Shown here piece after piece: positions 25,691 through 37,009 of a DNA stretch of 64,000 nucleotides. The DNA is from Bugula neritina (Eukaryota; Bryozoa; Gymnolaemata; Cheilostomatida; Bugulidae). The first letter of the stretch is position 1, and every line of letters begins with the position of its first letter. The position numbers were made by a program, and so were the translations under genes. Below the pieces are notes generated by a model. That model was given only the letters and a program-made list of their open reading frames with translations, was not told the origin of the DNA and made no database searches. The stretch is taken from NCBI GenBank assembly GCA_964035545.1, contig OZ037766.1:26254343-26318342 (forward strand), read 5' to 3'.

Positions 25691-28600
25691 CTAGTCCCTC
25701 AGTTTCCCTGCTACCTTATAGTTTTTGTAGGAAAGGGCTACTTTCCTTACTACGCCATCCTTGCTCGGATATACTTGATGTACTCGAGCTAGTTTATACT
25801 GATTACGCAGCTGACTTGGATCCATAACAACTACAACATCTCCCACCTGAAAGTTCCGTCTTGGGGTATGCCACTTTTGGTGATGAATCAGTGTGGGTGC
25901 ATACAATTCGGTCCACTTCCGCCAGAAGTCATCTGAGACCGTATTTACCAGAGCCAGTCGCCCGCCACGAATGTTGACAAATCGAGTTAATGCCAACAGG
26001 AAAGAATCACTGTCATATCCGAAAACTGCTTCGATGTGTGCTGCTCGTAAACTGATGTCTGTGAACATTCCTCCATAAGCTTTGCTCGAAGTTCTAGTCT
26101 GTTTTTCTCCTCTCACAATATTTGGACCAAAAAGATCTATCATTACATTGTTGAACGGCGGTCCGGTCGTTAGTCGTTCTGTAGGTAGACTTCCCATCAG
26201 TTGATCAGTAAAGCGAGGTTGTTTGAGTCGACACATTTGGCATGATGTTACTATGCCCCTAGCAACCTTAGATCCCTGCATAGTCCAAAACTCTTCTCGG
26301 AATCTTGCGAGTGTTGCATCTCGGCCATGGTGATAGCTGTCTGTATGTGCCTGCCGCATTGCCAAGTAGGTAAAGTAGTGAGTGGTGGGAAGGATTGATT
26401 GCGTGTGCGTTTTAATCGCTGTCATGGGGTTATGCCTTAGGAGTCTACTGCCTACTATCCATAATCCACTCTCTGTCTTGATGGGGTGAAGTCTTGTATA
26501 TTTCCCTTTAATCTTGTTCAACTCGGAATCTATAGTATGTTGTACCTGCTTCAGTAAGTAGAGTTTGGTCTGCCGTAGATCTTCCACGGTGATGAGATCA
26601 GATCGGATTCCCTTAAAACTTTTGTACTTGAAGATGTTGCGAACTCGAGCTATTGTCCATGTTAGACTCTTGAGACTGCTGAAATTTTCATATTTAACAA
26701 ATGATTGGACTTCTGTTGAAGCAGTGACGGTGTAAACTATTTTCTTCTCTCCAAAGACAAGCTCATTCGAGTCAGATGGCGATTTTATATCCCACTGATC
26801 CTCAGGCAGATAGAGAAAATTTGGGCCTCTCCACCATTCACTCGCAGGTCCAATGTCATTGACAGGCTTCCCTCTTGTAAGCCAATCTGCTGTGTTTTCC
26901 TTGCCACTTACCCAGTGCCAGCAGCTCATATCTCCATTGGTTGCTCCCTGAATTTCTCCAACGCGTACACCCTCGTAAACATGAAACCTTGTTGACTTCT
27001 TTTGGAGCATCTTGAGCACTGTTTCAGAATCTATAAGCTGATAAACTTTCTCAAACTTATAGCGCATTTCAGTCTCGATAACTCGTCTGCCTCTCTTTGA
27101 CAATACGGCCGCATTGAGTTCTAGTTGAGGAATCTTTAGTTGTTGTTTCATGGGTGCTATACGACATTTAGCTAAAATCAATGCACACCAGTATGTTCCA
27201 TCCTGCCTTTTCCATCGCACATATGCACTGAATCCATAGGCTATTGCGCTGGCGTCAGAGAATATCACTAGGATAGGTAATCCCACAGCATCCTTAGGAC
27301 GCAGACATCTAGGATATTGATGCTCAGTAAGGGAGAAGATATCTCTAAAGACTTGTATCCATTTCCTGCTCATCTCTGTAGGCAGTTGATCATCCCACTC
27401 AAGTTTTTGTTCCCATGTGTCTCTCAGCAGAAGTTTTGCCTTCAAAGTAAATGGTGAGAGAATGCCAAGTGGGTCGTAGATTTTCATTGTCTGCTCTAAT
27501 ACCATCCTTCGGGTGAGTATGTCTGGAATTGATTCGGGTATTTGGGCTATGGTTAAATCTGGCTGTGTGTAAGCTCCTTTCTTTTTGACAGAAAAATTTA
27601 TTCTAGCCGGGAATGAGAGAACATCTGTTTGGGGCATCCATTTAACACCAAGTACATGGGTGTTGTAGTCTTCATATTGATTTTCAGCATCTGTACTGTT
27701 GTTATTATCCCCACTGAAGAGCCAACCTTTAACTTTGAATCCGCATCTCTTCAGTACAGAGTCGGTATCTGCCGCTACCTGCAGGGCATCATCCTTGAGT
27801 GGAAAAGAGTCCACTATATCATCTACATATGTTGACCTCTTCAAAAGTTTTGCTACTCTTGGAAAATCCTTGTGAAACAGATCTGCTGTTTTGTAAAGAG
27901 CCTCTGTACTAATTGCTGCAGCAGGTCGATCCCCCATATTGACCCTCAGAATAGTATAGACATCTGGCTTTCTGTCTTCCATATTCCGCCACAAGAAACG
28001 ATGAGTGTGTTGCTCAATCTCCCTTATAAATATTGAATTGTACATCTTCTTAATGTCAGCTACTAGTGCTACAGGTTCCTCTCGCCAGCGAAGCAAAATG
28101 CCTAACAAATCATTGAGATAGGAATCTGGACCTTTGGCTAAACAAGAATTCAAGGATGTTCCTTTGTATGTTTGGCTGGAATTGAACACTATTCGCACTG
28201 GTGTTGATGTTGATTTGGGATTCTGAACGGCTAAATGGCTGAGATAGTAAATAGGTCCATTCCAACTTCTCAGCTCCTCCTCATCCAGTTTATGAGCTAC
28301 TCCGCGATCCACCATGTCTTCGATCTGGTTATTGTATCTCTTGCTCCATTCAGGGTCCTTTCGGAGAGTTCGTTCAGTGTTGCGTAAAGTGGACAATGCG
28401 GCTTGGTAGTTATTTGGTAGAGTAGAAGGATCCCTTATCCATGGATAGGCTGTAATCCACCTTTCGTTGCTCTCATCATATTCTAGGTTAGAACGTATCA
28501 TCTGAAGTTCTTGCTCCTCTTTGAATGAATAGGTATGTCCCACTACTGGACATTTTCCACATTGGCAAGCTCCACATTGTGGCTGAATTTCTATGCCCAA

Positions 28601-31375
28601 CTCCTCACCCTGAATAAATCTTTCAAGAGAACTACTTTTCGTCTTGGTGAGATAAGAATGAATTTTCTTATTAAATTCCCAATGAGGCTCGAGACGCTCA
28701 TCCAACTTCGCATGCATCATGGTAGCCTGTACATGGAAAGATGAGGATGGAAGTGTAGAAATGTTGCTAAGGGCAGGGTGTGATCCCTGCACACACAGTC
28801 CAAAGGGTCCGGAATATACATAGAGGTGCGGTCCTGCTTGATCAACTTGGTGTCTTGGATGCAATCCAAGAAGATCGTTACCCATTAGCAGGTCGATAGG
28901 TCCCGTCTTCTTCAATAGCTTGCTAGTGTCTACTTTTGGGAACAGAGATCCGAGGATGTTTGCATCAAGTGGCTTGTTGATAGCCCCTGTGAGTTTCCGA
29001 AGACTGTAAGCTAAAATCGTAAAGGTCTTTCCCTTTGGAGTTTGTAACTTTACTTCGTAAATAGTAGAAGTTTCGCTAACTTCATGTTCACCAAGTGTGT
29101 TCATTTCTAAATTCACCTTATCTATTTGTCGCGCACCCCACGCTTTAGCGGCTCTCTCCGATATGAATGAAGCATTGGATCCGCCGTCAAAGAATATAAT
29201 AGCTGTATGAGATGTACCCACTACTTGGGCCTGCTGAATGGCAAATACTGTAGCATTTCCTGGATGATTGTGCGCTCCATGATTGGGAGACACACGGACC
29301 GTGGTGCTAACAGCAGACGCTTCAGAATTCTCGTTACTCTTGTGCTTAATTTGATCAGCCTTTACTTTATTCTTGTTGGTATTACAATTGGTATGTGTAT
29401 TAGTTTCAGCTGATTTGATGCACAATAATACATGGTGGGTTGTTTTATCACAGACTGAACAAAGGGTTCGGAAATTTGGACAGCGCTTAGGCTCATGGGC
29501 ACCCAAGCACCTAACACATAGAGAATTAGTTTTTATTAACTTGTATCTTTCATCTACAGACAACGCCAAGAAATTTCTGCACTCAACAAGACAATGGCGC
29601 TCACTGCGATGAATAAAACAGTAATTCTCACTATCAATGATTTTGCTATTATTAGTAGACCTGTTACTACTAGACTTTGGGCCACTACTTTCAGCGTGGA
29701 ACGCTTTCACCTTCTGTTTATGCATACTGGAGGACTGCGGGTTTACGGTTTCTGTGCGTCTGAGGGCTATCTGCCGTTCCTGCTCTAGAAACCTCATAAG
29801 GTGTGGGAATGGCTTGATTCTCTCCTCGTGAGTAAGTGAGTGAAAGTGTCTATCCCAGTCCCGTCTAATGCTTGTAGGTAATAGGTTTGCAAGAGTATCG
29901 ACTTGTGGCAGCGTAACAGTTTGCAAAAGTCCCACTTCACCGAGTTGGCTGTACGAGCTTTCCACTGCATTGGCCATTTTGACGAGTTCTCGTGCATCTC
30001 CTTCCTTTACTGGCTTTAGTTCTTGTAGATTGTTGAAGACTGCTTGCACACTCATGCTAGGATCATTGTAGACCTCTTCTAATCTACACATCATTCTCTC
30101 GTAAGCTTGAGGCTGAGTTGCGAAGATTGGCTGAACCATCTCCAGAGCTTCGCCTGTGAGAAATTTTTTTAATTCACAAGCCCTATCGACATCATCGTAA
30201 AACATAGTGGCATATCTTAGCCATACTGACCTAAATTCCGGCCAATGGTATCTGGTGCCGTTAAATGGCTTGGGTTGTGAATGAGTTTTATGTATAGATG
30301 AATTGAAGTTATTTCCACCTGTATGTCTAGAGTCATAACTTATTTGACTAGTTCCATTAGGGTAGCTATCATATGCATTGACAACCGAGGAAGTTGCACC
30401 GCGAATTAAAGATTCAGAATGAGCTGCACGATCAGGACTACCATGTAGATCACGTACTGAGAATGTAGAAGAACGAACATCTCTGACATTGGTACTTGCT
30501 ATGACACCTGGATTTGACGCCAAAGCTTCACCCGATGTGTGATCTTCCCGTAGTACCTGCCTATCACTACCACTTGCTGTGATACCTGGATTTGGTGCAA
30601 GAGTAGCCTCATGTGTGCTAGGGTGTGATCTAGGAGGAAACAACCGACTCGACGCGACCATAGTCGGTGCATGACTCGCGCCGTCTGGAGGTGAACCCCC
30701 ACTCATACCGCTTTCCGCGAGACCGGACCGGACTACGGACGGATCAGATTCACGGTGTTCGAAATTCATGTTCTGTGACTGAGCCTTTGACATAAGAGTA
30801 AACTTAGACATACAATAATCTAAAGATAAAATAACTTCATCTAGTTCTAATAATAAATCAGAAAAACCTATGGTATCTGCCAAACTTTCTGAAAGAGCTA
30901 CACATTTCCTATGATGTTCAGTGATAAGAGTATTGTCAGTACAATCAGTGACTAATCCATTGGCTTTCTTAATCGCTAAAATAAGGCTGTGCTTGATTTT
31001 ATAGAATTTGCTATGCCAAGTATTACAGTCAGAAATAGCTTTGTCATAACTAGCCTTTACAGTTTGATAGTACTCTACTGGACTCATCTTATTAACATAA
31101 GCAATGTCTTCCATAGACTCATCTGATGAAACGTATTCCAAAAAGTCATAATGGATAGTTAGAAACTCTTGATATGTAGATTCAAGCTGAGATCGCAGGC
31201 ATTCCACTTGTGTAGAGTTGCTACTAGAGATTGCTGATTCTATGAGATTAGTTAGCATTGTTACCTTAGACCTCAGAGTAGTACGTTGCTTCTTGAGATT
31301 AACTATGTCCTGTCGGTCCATGTCAGCCTCAGCAATATTGGTACTGTATCGGTTTGTGTTTGTGTCTGGTTGCAA
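25691..31375 (-). CDS. BEL/Pao gag-pol polyprotein, integrase core deleted
   Basis: One open frame of 1894 codons. In order: a gag coiled-coil start (LKKQRTTLRSKV, residue ~27); a DUF1759-type gag core (~368-530); Cys/His knuckles (~595-660); an aspartic protease with FFDGGS where the family usually has D-S/T-G (~729); reverse transcriptase with YVDD (~1180); RNase H with FSDAS, LELNAA, DSETVL and ENTADWL (~1370-1520); an integrase zinc region (HTDSYHHG...CQMC, ~1675-1715); and an integrase core with MIDLFGP (~1745). After RFVNIRGG the frame jumps to the C-terminal segment SDDFWRKW. The middle of the core, with the second Asp and the Glu of the DDE triad, is missing without loss of frame. The element is thus probably unable to integrate by itself. 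The first Met lies inside the 5' LTR; a second Met (residue 20) lies just outside it. Confidence 0.93.
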   Translation of the reverse strand: MQPDTNTNRYSTNIAEADMDRQDIVNLKKQRTTLRSKVTMLTNLIESAISSSNSTQVECLRSQLESTYQEFLTIHYDFLEYVSSDESMEDIAYVNKMSPVEYYQTVKASYDKAISDCNTWHSKFYKIKHSLILAIKKANGLVTDCTDNTLITEHHRKCVALSESLADTIGFSDLLLELDEVILSLDYCMSKFTLMSKAQSQNMNFEHRESDPSVVRSGLAESGMSGGSPPDGASHAPTMVASSRLFPPRSHPSTHEATLAPNPGITASGSDRQVLREDHTSGEALASNPGVIASTNVRDVRSSTFSVRDLHGSPDRAAHSESLIRGATSSVVNAYDSYPNGTSQISYDSRHTGGNNFNSSIHKTHSQPKPFNGTRYHWPEFRSVWLRYATMFYDDVDRACELKKFLTGEALEMVQPIFATQPQAYERMMCRLEEVYNDPSMSVQAVFNNLQELKPVKEGDARELVKMANAVESSYSQLGEVGLLQTVTLPQVDTLANLLPTSIRRDWDRHFHSLTHEERIKPFPHLMRFLEQERQIALRRTETVNPQSSSMHKQKVKAFHAESSGPKSSSNRSTNNSKIIDSENYCFIHRSERHCLVECRNFLALSVDERYKLIKTNSLCVRCLGAHEPKRCPNFRTLCSVCDKTTHHVLLCIKSAETNTHTNCNTNKNKVKADQIKHKSNENSEASAVSTTVRVSPNHGAHNHPGNATVFAIQQAQVVGTSHTAIIFFDGGSNASFISERAAKAWGARQIDKVNLEMNTLGEHEVSETSTIYEVKLQTPKGKTFTILAYSLRKLTGAINKPLDANILGSLFPKVDTSKLLKKTGPIDLLMGNDLLGLHPRHQVDQAGPHLYVYSGPFGLCVQGSHPALSNISTLPSSSFHVQATMMHAKLDERLEPHWEFNKKIHSYLTKTKSSSLERFIQGEELGIEIQPQCGACQCGKCPVVGHTYSFKEEQELQMIRSNLEYDESNERWITAYPWIRDPSTLPNNYQAALSTLRNTERTLRKDPEWSKRYNNQIEDMVDRGVAHKLDEEELRSWNGPIYYLSHLAVQNPKSTSTPVRIVFNSSQTYKGTSLNSCLAKGPDSYLNDLLGILLRWREEPVALVADIKKMYNSIFIREIEQHTHRFLWRNMEDRKPDVYTILRVNMGDRPAAAISTEALYKTADLFHKDFPRVAKLLKRSTYVDDIVDSFPLKDDALQVAADTDSVLKRCGFKVKGWLFSGDNNNSTDAENQYEDYNTHVLGVKWMPQTDVLSFPARINFSVKKKGAYTQPDLTIAQIPESIPDILTRRMVLEQTMKIYDPLGILSPFTLKAKLLLRDTWEQKLEWDDQLPTEMSRKWIQVFRDIFSLTEHQYPRCLRPKDAVGLPILVIFSDASAIAYGFSAYVRWKRQDGTYWCALILAKCRIAPMKQQLKIPQLELNAAVLSKRGRRVIETEMRYKFEKVYQLIDSETVLKMLQKKSTRFHVYEGVRVGEIQGATNGDMSCWHWVSGKENTADWLTRGKPVNDIGPASEWWRGPNFLYLPEDQWDIKSPSDSNELVFGEKKIVYTVTASTEVQSFVKYENFSSLKSLTWTIARVRNIFKYKSFKGIRSDLITVEDLRQTKLYLLKQVQHTIDSELNKIKGKYTRLHPIKTESGLWIVGSRLLRHNPMTAIKTHTQSILPTTHYFTYLAMRQAHTDSYHHGRDATLARFREEFWTMQGSKVARGIVTSCQMCRLKQPRFTDQLMGSLPTERLTTGPPFNNVMIDLFGPNIVRGEKQTRTSSKAYGGMFTDISLRAAHIEAVFGYDSDSFLLALTRFVNIRGGRLALVNTVSDDFWRKWTELYAPTLIHHQKWHTPRRNFQVGDVVVVMDPSQLRNQYKLARVHQVYPSKDGVVRKVALSYKNYKVAGKLRD

Positions 31376-31795
31376 GATATGCTTTAACTACTAGCCAACT
31401 TGGCAACAGGTTTTCGAGTTTATTAACTGTCAAATCGTACCCTATAAAATGGGAAACATTAGAAATTGTATAAATAAGTAGTCACAATATAAATCAAAAT
31501 TCAGAGGAACACTATGAATATTACAGAACCAAAAAATTGACATGAACTATTGTAATTCTAATAAACTTACAATATTGATGCGTGGATAAAAATCTTAGCC
31601 ATCACAATACCGAAACCGATAGTTTGTCCATACAAAGTGTGTAAATATGGCGGTTTGATCATGATACACTGACTCATGCAGTACAGTGAATGAACTAGCT
31701 CTGCCAGCTAATAGTAGCTTTGGTGAAAGCTTTTGAAGCTTGAAAGCTTTAATGATTGGCTGCCTGCCAATACTTCTGGGTGGCATACCAATACA
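31345..31795 (-). repeat. 5' LTR of BEL/Pao element
   Basis: 451 bp, seen as identical to 24939-25389. On the minus strand an AATAAA lies near the LTR 3' end (about 31415), consistent with an LTR polyadenylation signal. It overlaps the first codons of the gag-pol frame. Confidence 0.93.
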
Positions 31796-31800
31796 ATATT

Positions 31801-32965
31801 TAACTTCATTACTTTAAACGAAGCAGATCACCCCATATATCTAGCACCGGAAAGCTAACTAATATTCCAACTTATTAAAATATGTTGCCGTATTTCCTTT
31901 TTATCTCAAAACCATTTAAGGAAGCCTGGTGATCGTTAATTTTTTAAAATAACATTCAAATGATGCTAAGATATGTTTAAGAAAACATCTACCGTAGGAT
32001 AAAATATCACAAGGTACATTTTAAGAGGCATCATAGAACTATTAACTTGCTCTTCATGTGGTTTTCTCAAACATGCGTGTGAAGTTTTCTGCCTATTTAT
32101 GAGTACCTATGGCAGCAGCTGCATATTTTATCCAAACATCAAAATGACAACCAAAACCGTAGATTAATCAAAAATATAAATGCTTCAATTTTGATTGTTG
32201 GCTACTTCGAGCAGTTAAAACAATTTATTTTATTTATAAATTTATAGTGTACTACAGCTACTTATAAACAAGAATGAAAGAATAAAGTTTATAAACTTAT
32301 AACGGAAAAATTGTGCTGCTTTCCTGAAACAAAAAACTGCAATAAACAATAACATAATAGAGTATTTCTGCAGAGAAACGTGAGTTTATTTTAAATCAAA
32401 ACTATTATAATAGTTACCTACAAAACTTAGCATGTTCAAAATAAAACCATCTTGCTATATGAGTCATTATAAAACAAAAATTTGAATTGCCTAAAAGCTT
32501 TACAAAAGTGTATGACAGTAAAGAAGTTTTTAAACAGCCTTTTAATCTTGTCAAGAGTTGATCACCTTCAGAGATAAGCCATGTACCAGTGTGTGTTAGT
32601 AAACTAGCTACAATTAGTGTGTGTAGCATGAACAATTTGAAAAACAGCTCTCAAAAATTTTAAAAATAAAAATGACCTATTTTAAGTATAACTCACAACT
32701 GAGTTATTTACGTTAATGTTTATATTGAGTGACAAATGATATCAATACACAATCATGATAATGTCAAAAACAAAATATGTGACATGCTTATTGTATACCC
32801 TTATAATCATAATGATAAATAAAAGGTACTTTGAGACAATCTTTTACTGCATTTTAATATTTTCAGTGATTTCTACCATAACCATATAGTGTATCATAAT
32901 TATTACTGATTGAACAGTGAGTCTGCAATAACTAATTATAGAAGCTATGAAACCCTGGCCCAGTA
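31801..32965. other. Intergenic region, no gene seen
   Basis: AT-rich sequence without a recognisable exon. Short open frames here have no homology that I can recognise. Confidence 0.4.
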
Positions 32966-33282
32966 ACACACAACACACAAAGATACATAGGCACACACAC
33001 AACACACAAAGATACATAGGCACACACACAATACACAAAGATACATAGGCACACACACAATACACAAACACACACACACAATACACAAAGATACACAAGC
33101 ACACACACAATACACAAACACACACACAACACACAAAGATACATAGGCACACACACAATACACAAACACACACACACACACACACAATACACAAAGATAC
33201 ACAAGCACACACACAATACACAAACACACACACAATACACAAACACGCACACAATACACAAAGATACATAGGCACCCACACA
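32966..33282. repeat. CA-rich compound minisatellite
   Basis: Arrays of ACACAAAGATACATAGGC alternating with CA runs. The cysteine/valine-rich minus-strand frames across it are repeat artefacts. It adjoins one copy of a ~300-bp duplicated segment, as does the CA array at 34.3 kb. Confidence 0.95.
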
Positions 33283-33585
33283 TAGCTAAACTTAATGCCT
33301 GCATTATTTACTAAGGCCACATGTACTGTAGCTGGGCAGCAGGGTATAATCTTCAAGCTTTGTTGATACAAAAGATTCTAGAGAGTTCTTCTTGTAGACA
33401 TTTCAGGCAGCTGTTTAATATGATTATGCTGTTTGTTCAGTAGTGACTGCTAATGATTGGGTATTGGAAATTAGAAATGGAAAATCCCACAAGTCTTGGA
33501 ATTCCAATACCAGTATGCATTCTATTACAAGCATAGTTATCAGCCCTCAGAAATATCATCATAATAATCATATATAACATAATAT
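33283..33585 (-). repeat. Duplicated promoter-like segment, copy 1
   Basis: About 300 bp closely matching 34737-35035. It contains GGCAGCTG, a degraded TATA region (TTTAATATGATTATG), TGGAAAATCCCAC and GGAATTCC (33498-33505). This is the same order as the A-C promoters, so it looks like a decayed array promoter. No coding exon of the family is seen on its downstream (left) side. Confidence 0.65.
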
Positions 33586-34302
33586 GTTAACGGTGGCAGA
33601 AGTAGTACCTTGTAATATCATTTAAAATATAAACCAAGGGTACACAAGCAATGAAAATATTAGTGTAATTTTTACCTCAGTCACCTGGCAACATTAATTT
33701 TGAAATTTATAGTTAATTTTTCGAAATTTGAAGTTAAGACAGGATCATCTAAAATTGTCTGTAACTTTAACTGAGCCAAAGTGCTTTGTAATGAGATAAA
33801 ATGTTATTGTTATATATTATAATTTCTAGCCATATATAAAGCATGAAAAATGATAAGTAGTGGTAAATAGTTTGATATCACACAAAGTCCACATATTTCA
33901 TACAGTCAAATATGGTAAAATCTAAGAAATTGAACAAGCTGTGTTATGTTTGAGACTCTATTCTAGCATATACTTGTTGGAGTTGAAAACTGAAAAATGC
34001 ATAGTCCAAAATGTTTATTTAAAAAGGAAATTACATGTATTCACAAGAGTCAATTGAGTATTGAATCTGCAAGAGGTAGCTGGTGCAGTAATGGAGAAAT
34101 TGAGAAAAGCCTGTGTTCTAGATTAGAAATGCAGCATAAGAAGTTATGATCTCGCGAGAATTTGAACCTACGCCACAAACCAAAATTCAATAATAAAATT
34201 AAATAACTTAGGCTATCTCAATTTCTCCACTACTACTTCTAAATAATCTGCAGCAACTAATTATACAAGAGCTATGGTCAAGACACTCACACACATACAA
34301 TA

Positions 34303-35035
<733 letters not shown>

Positions 35036-37009
35036 AGTTCACGATGGTTCCAATTATCAATTACAACATTACTTGAAACTTAAACAAAGGCTTTCTACAA
35101 GCTATGAAACAATAGTGTAACTTTCCGCTTCAGCTACCTAAATACACGAACTGCCCACATTAATCAAAGTTTATCATTGGCCAACAGCTTAAAATCAAAA
35201 TAACTACTACCTTACTACCGGCTTTATGGTCTAAGTAAAAATAAATAAACAGAAATGAAACTCTAAATCTTTATTTTTTCATTGTTGACTTTGTACCATA
35301 ATATGTTTTCAAATTCTTTTAAGCAAGATTCAATCCCTGAGTCTGCTCAACTTTTCACCTTTCTTCAACAAAGTTATTGTATTATTCATTGCACTGACTA
35401 ATGCCTAAAGGGAACATATCAACAGCTTGACATTTCCACATTATAATCTTGTTGTAAGCTTATTCTCATCAAGCCAAGGCCTAGAAACCTAAAGGAACAA
35501 TAAGGTTATTATTTATTATTAATCCCTTTTTGTTTTCAAACATTCCTTTTGTATATGAATGCTTTGTACAAAGATATTAGTAAGTAAGTAAGTAAGACTT
35601 ACTCAGTTGCTTAAATTAAAATTCTACATGTATACAATTAAATTAATCAATAGAAAGCCATTTGATCAGATAAATTCTTTAAGTTTACGTTTGATTAGGG
35701 CGTTGTTGTTACACAGCAGTTAAGATGAAAGGCTATGTAAAGCTTTCAGATAAACAGCTAGTACTTTATCTACATACTGTTATTTGTTAAGGACTATCTC
35801 TTTACTCAACCTACATGAACATATTCTGCACGTGCTCAATAAAACTTATTCACATAATACTACACTTTATACATGATTAGCTTCATTCTTAGATTCATTC
35901 CAGCATCTTCCATTTCCAATTGGAAGTTGGAAATTCCAAGCTACTGGCTCTCAGCTGGCGTCGTGGTAACCATAGACAAGCTGTCATTTGATATCAATAC
36001 CCTCATCAGTTACCATAATAGTATAAATAGCACATTGTTTTGCAATTTACAACATCATGATTCTATTTACATCTATTTAGCTTTCAAGACAAACTTGCCT
36101 GCTAGCAAGTCTATATAACAGCATTTTCTTTTCAGCAACAGACTGGAACTAGAATTTGTTTTGTTCTGATTTTTGTTCTCTACTAAAATCATTTTATGTG
36201 TAATCATATTTATGATTAGCATTGCCTCCAAGAATTTGTATAGATTTTAGGATTGAAATATAATGTACTGCATTGTCACAGATGTTTATTTGCTCATATC
36301 TGTTGTTATCTTTCAACTCACAACTTATCAACTGTGTGATGGGTAGAAATACATTGTTTGACAATCCAATCGATGACTAAGCCAAAATAACAAATAAAGA
36401 GGCAAACTTAGCTGTAAAGTAAAGAAATTGAAAAATATTTTTTGTGTTCAAAACAACATTATGAGGCACTTTTAATAGTTTTAATATTCTATTTCTTAGT
36501 TTATCAACAATTGAAAAACAATTTCATACAGAAAGTAAAAAAAACAATACTCTATGAATATAATATGTCAGAGGTTAGAAGTAAAGTAGCACAAAAACAT
36601 ATCTATAAAATAGTTGCACACTAGATAAGCTAGGAAAACCACAATGGATTTCTATTGTATAAAATCACAGGAATAAGGAAAGAAGTAGAGTGGACATCTA
36701 CCACAGGGAATTCAGCTATGCTTTGTAAGTAAACAAGTAGATCTACTGAAGACCTGAACATCAACTGTAAGCACTACCAACAGCTTAGTTTAAGCTACAT
36801 AACTTGCATCAACGCAGCTGAGAATCCTGGGTAATATTTTACATAAATGGAAAATAAAATTTCCATCATCAGTTTGCAATATAAACTATCCAATACAGTG
36901 TAAGTCAACAATAAACTAATCTAAAAATAGGTATAACAGAGGTAATTATATGGACGGCTGCTAGATGAAAAAGAGGCTGTGTATGGTACAGACTGAGGGA
37001 CAGCAGAAT
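35036..37009. other. Intergenic region with one isolated kappaB-like palindrome
   Basis: No gene seen. TTGGAAATTCCAAG at 35927-35940 (GGAAATTCC at 35929-35937) is another isolated Rel-type site. The STXBP4 3' end lies at the right of this stretch. Confidence 0.4.

Larger units (their letters stand above)
24939..31795 (-). mobile_element. Young BEL/Pao LTR retrotransposon
   Basis: Two 451-bp LTRs (24939-25389 and 31345-31795), each TGTAT...ATACA, flank a 5.95-kb interior. The 5-bp target duplication ATATT lies at 24934-24938 and 31796-31800. By eye I saw no difference between the LTRs, and a 63-codon chance frame in each LTR is identical, which implies recent insertion. A single long frame encodes gag-pol. 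No classical primer-binding site or polypurine tract is obvious at the LTR borders. The insertion lies just beyond the relic exon of the gene array. Confidence 0.95.

Noticed and set aside
25497-25694. 65-codon plus-strand frame in the retrotransposon 3' region
   Set aside because: It lies in the untranslated segment between pol and the LTR, antisense to the element, with no recognisable domain.
32844-33371. Long Cys/Val-rich open frames over the CA arrays (also 34261-34810)
   Set aside because: They are translations of CA/GT repeats, open in several frames on both strands, with no domain or splice support.
34040-34230. Possible SINE with inverted GTGGAGAAATTGAG-type ends
   Set aside because: A ~20-bp inverted repeat and a box B-like GGTTCAAATTC exist, but no clear box A, tail or second full copy was found in the window.
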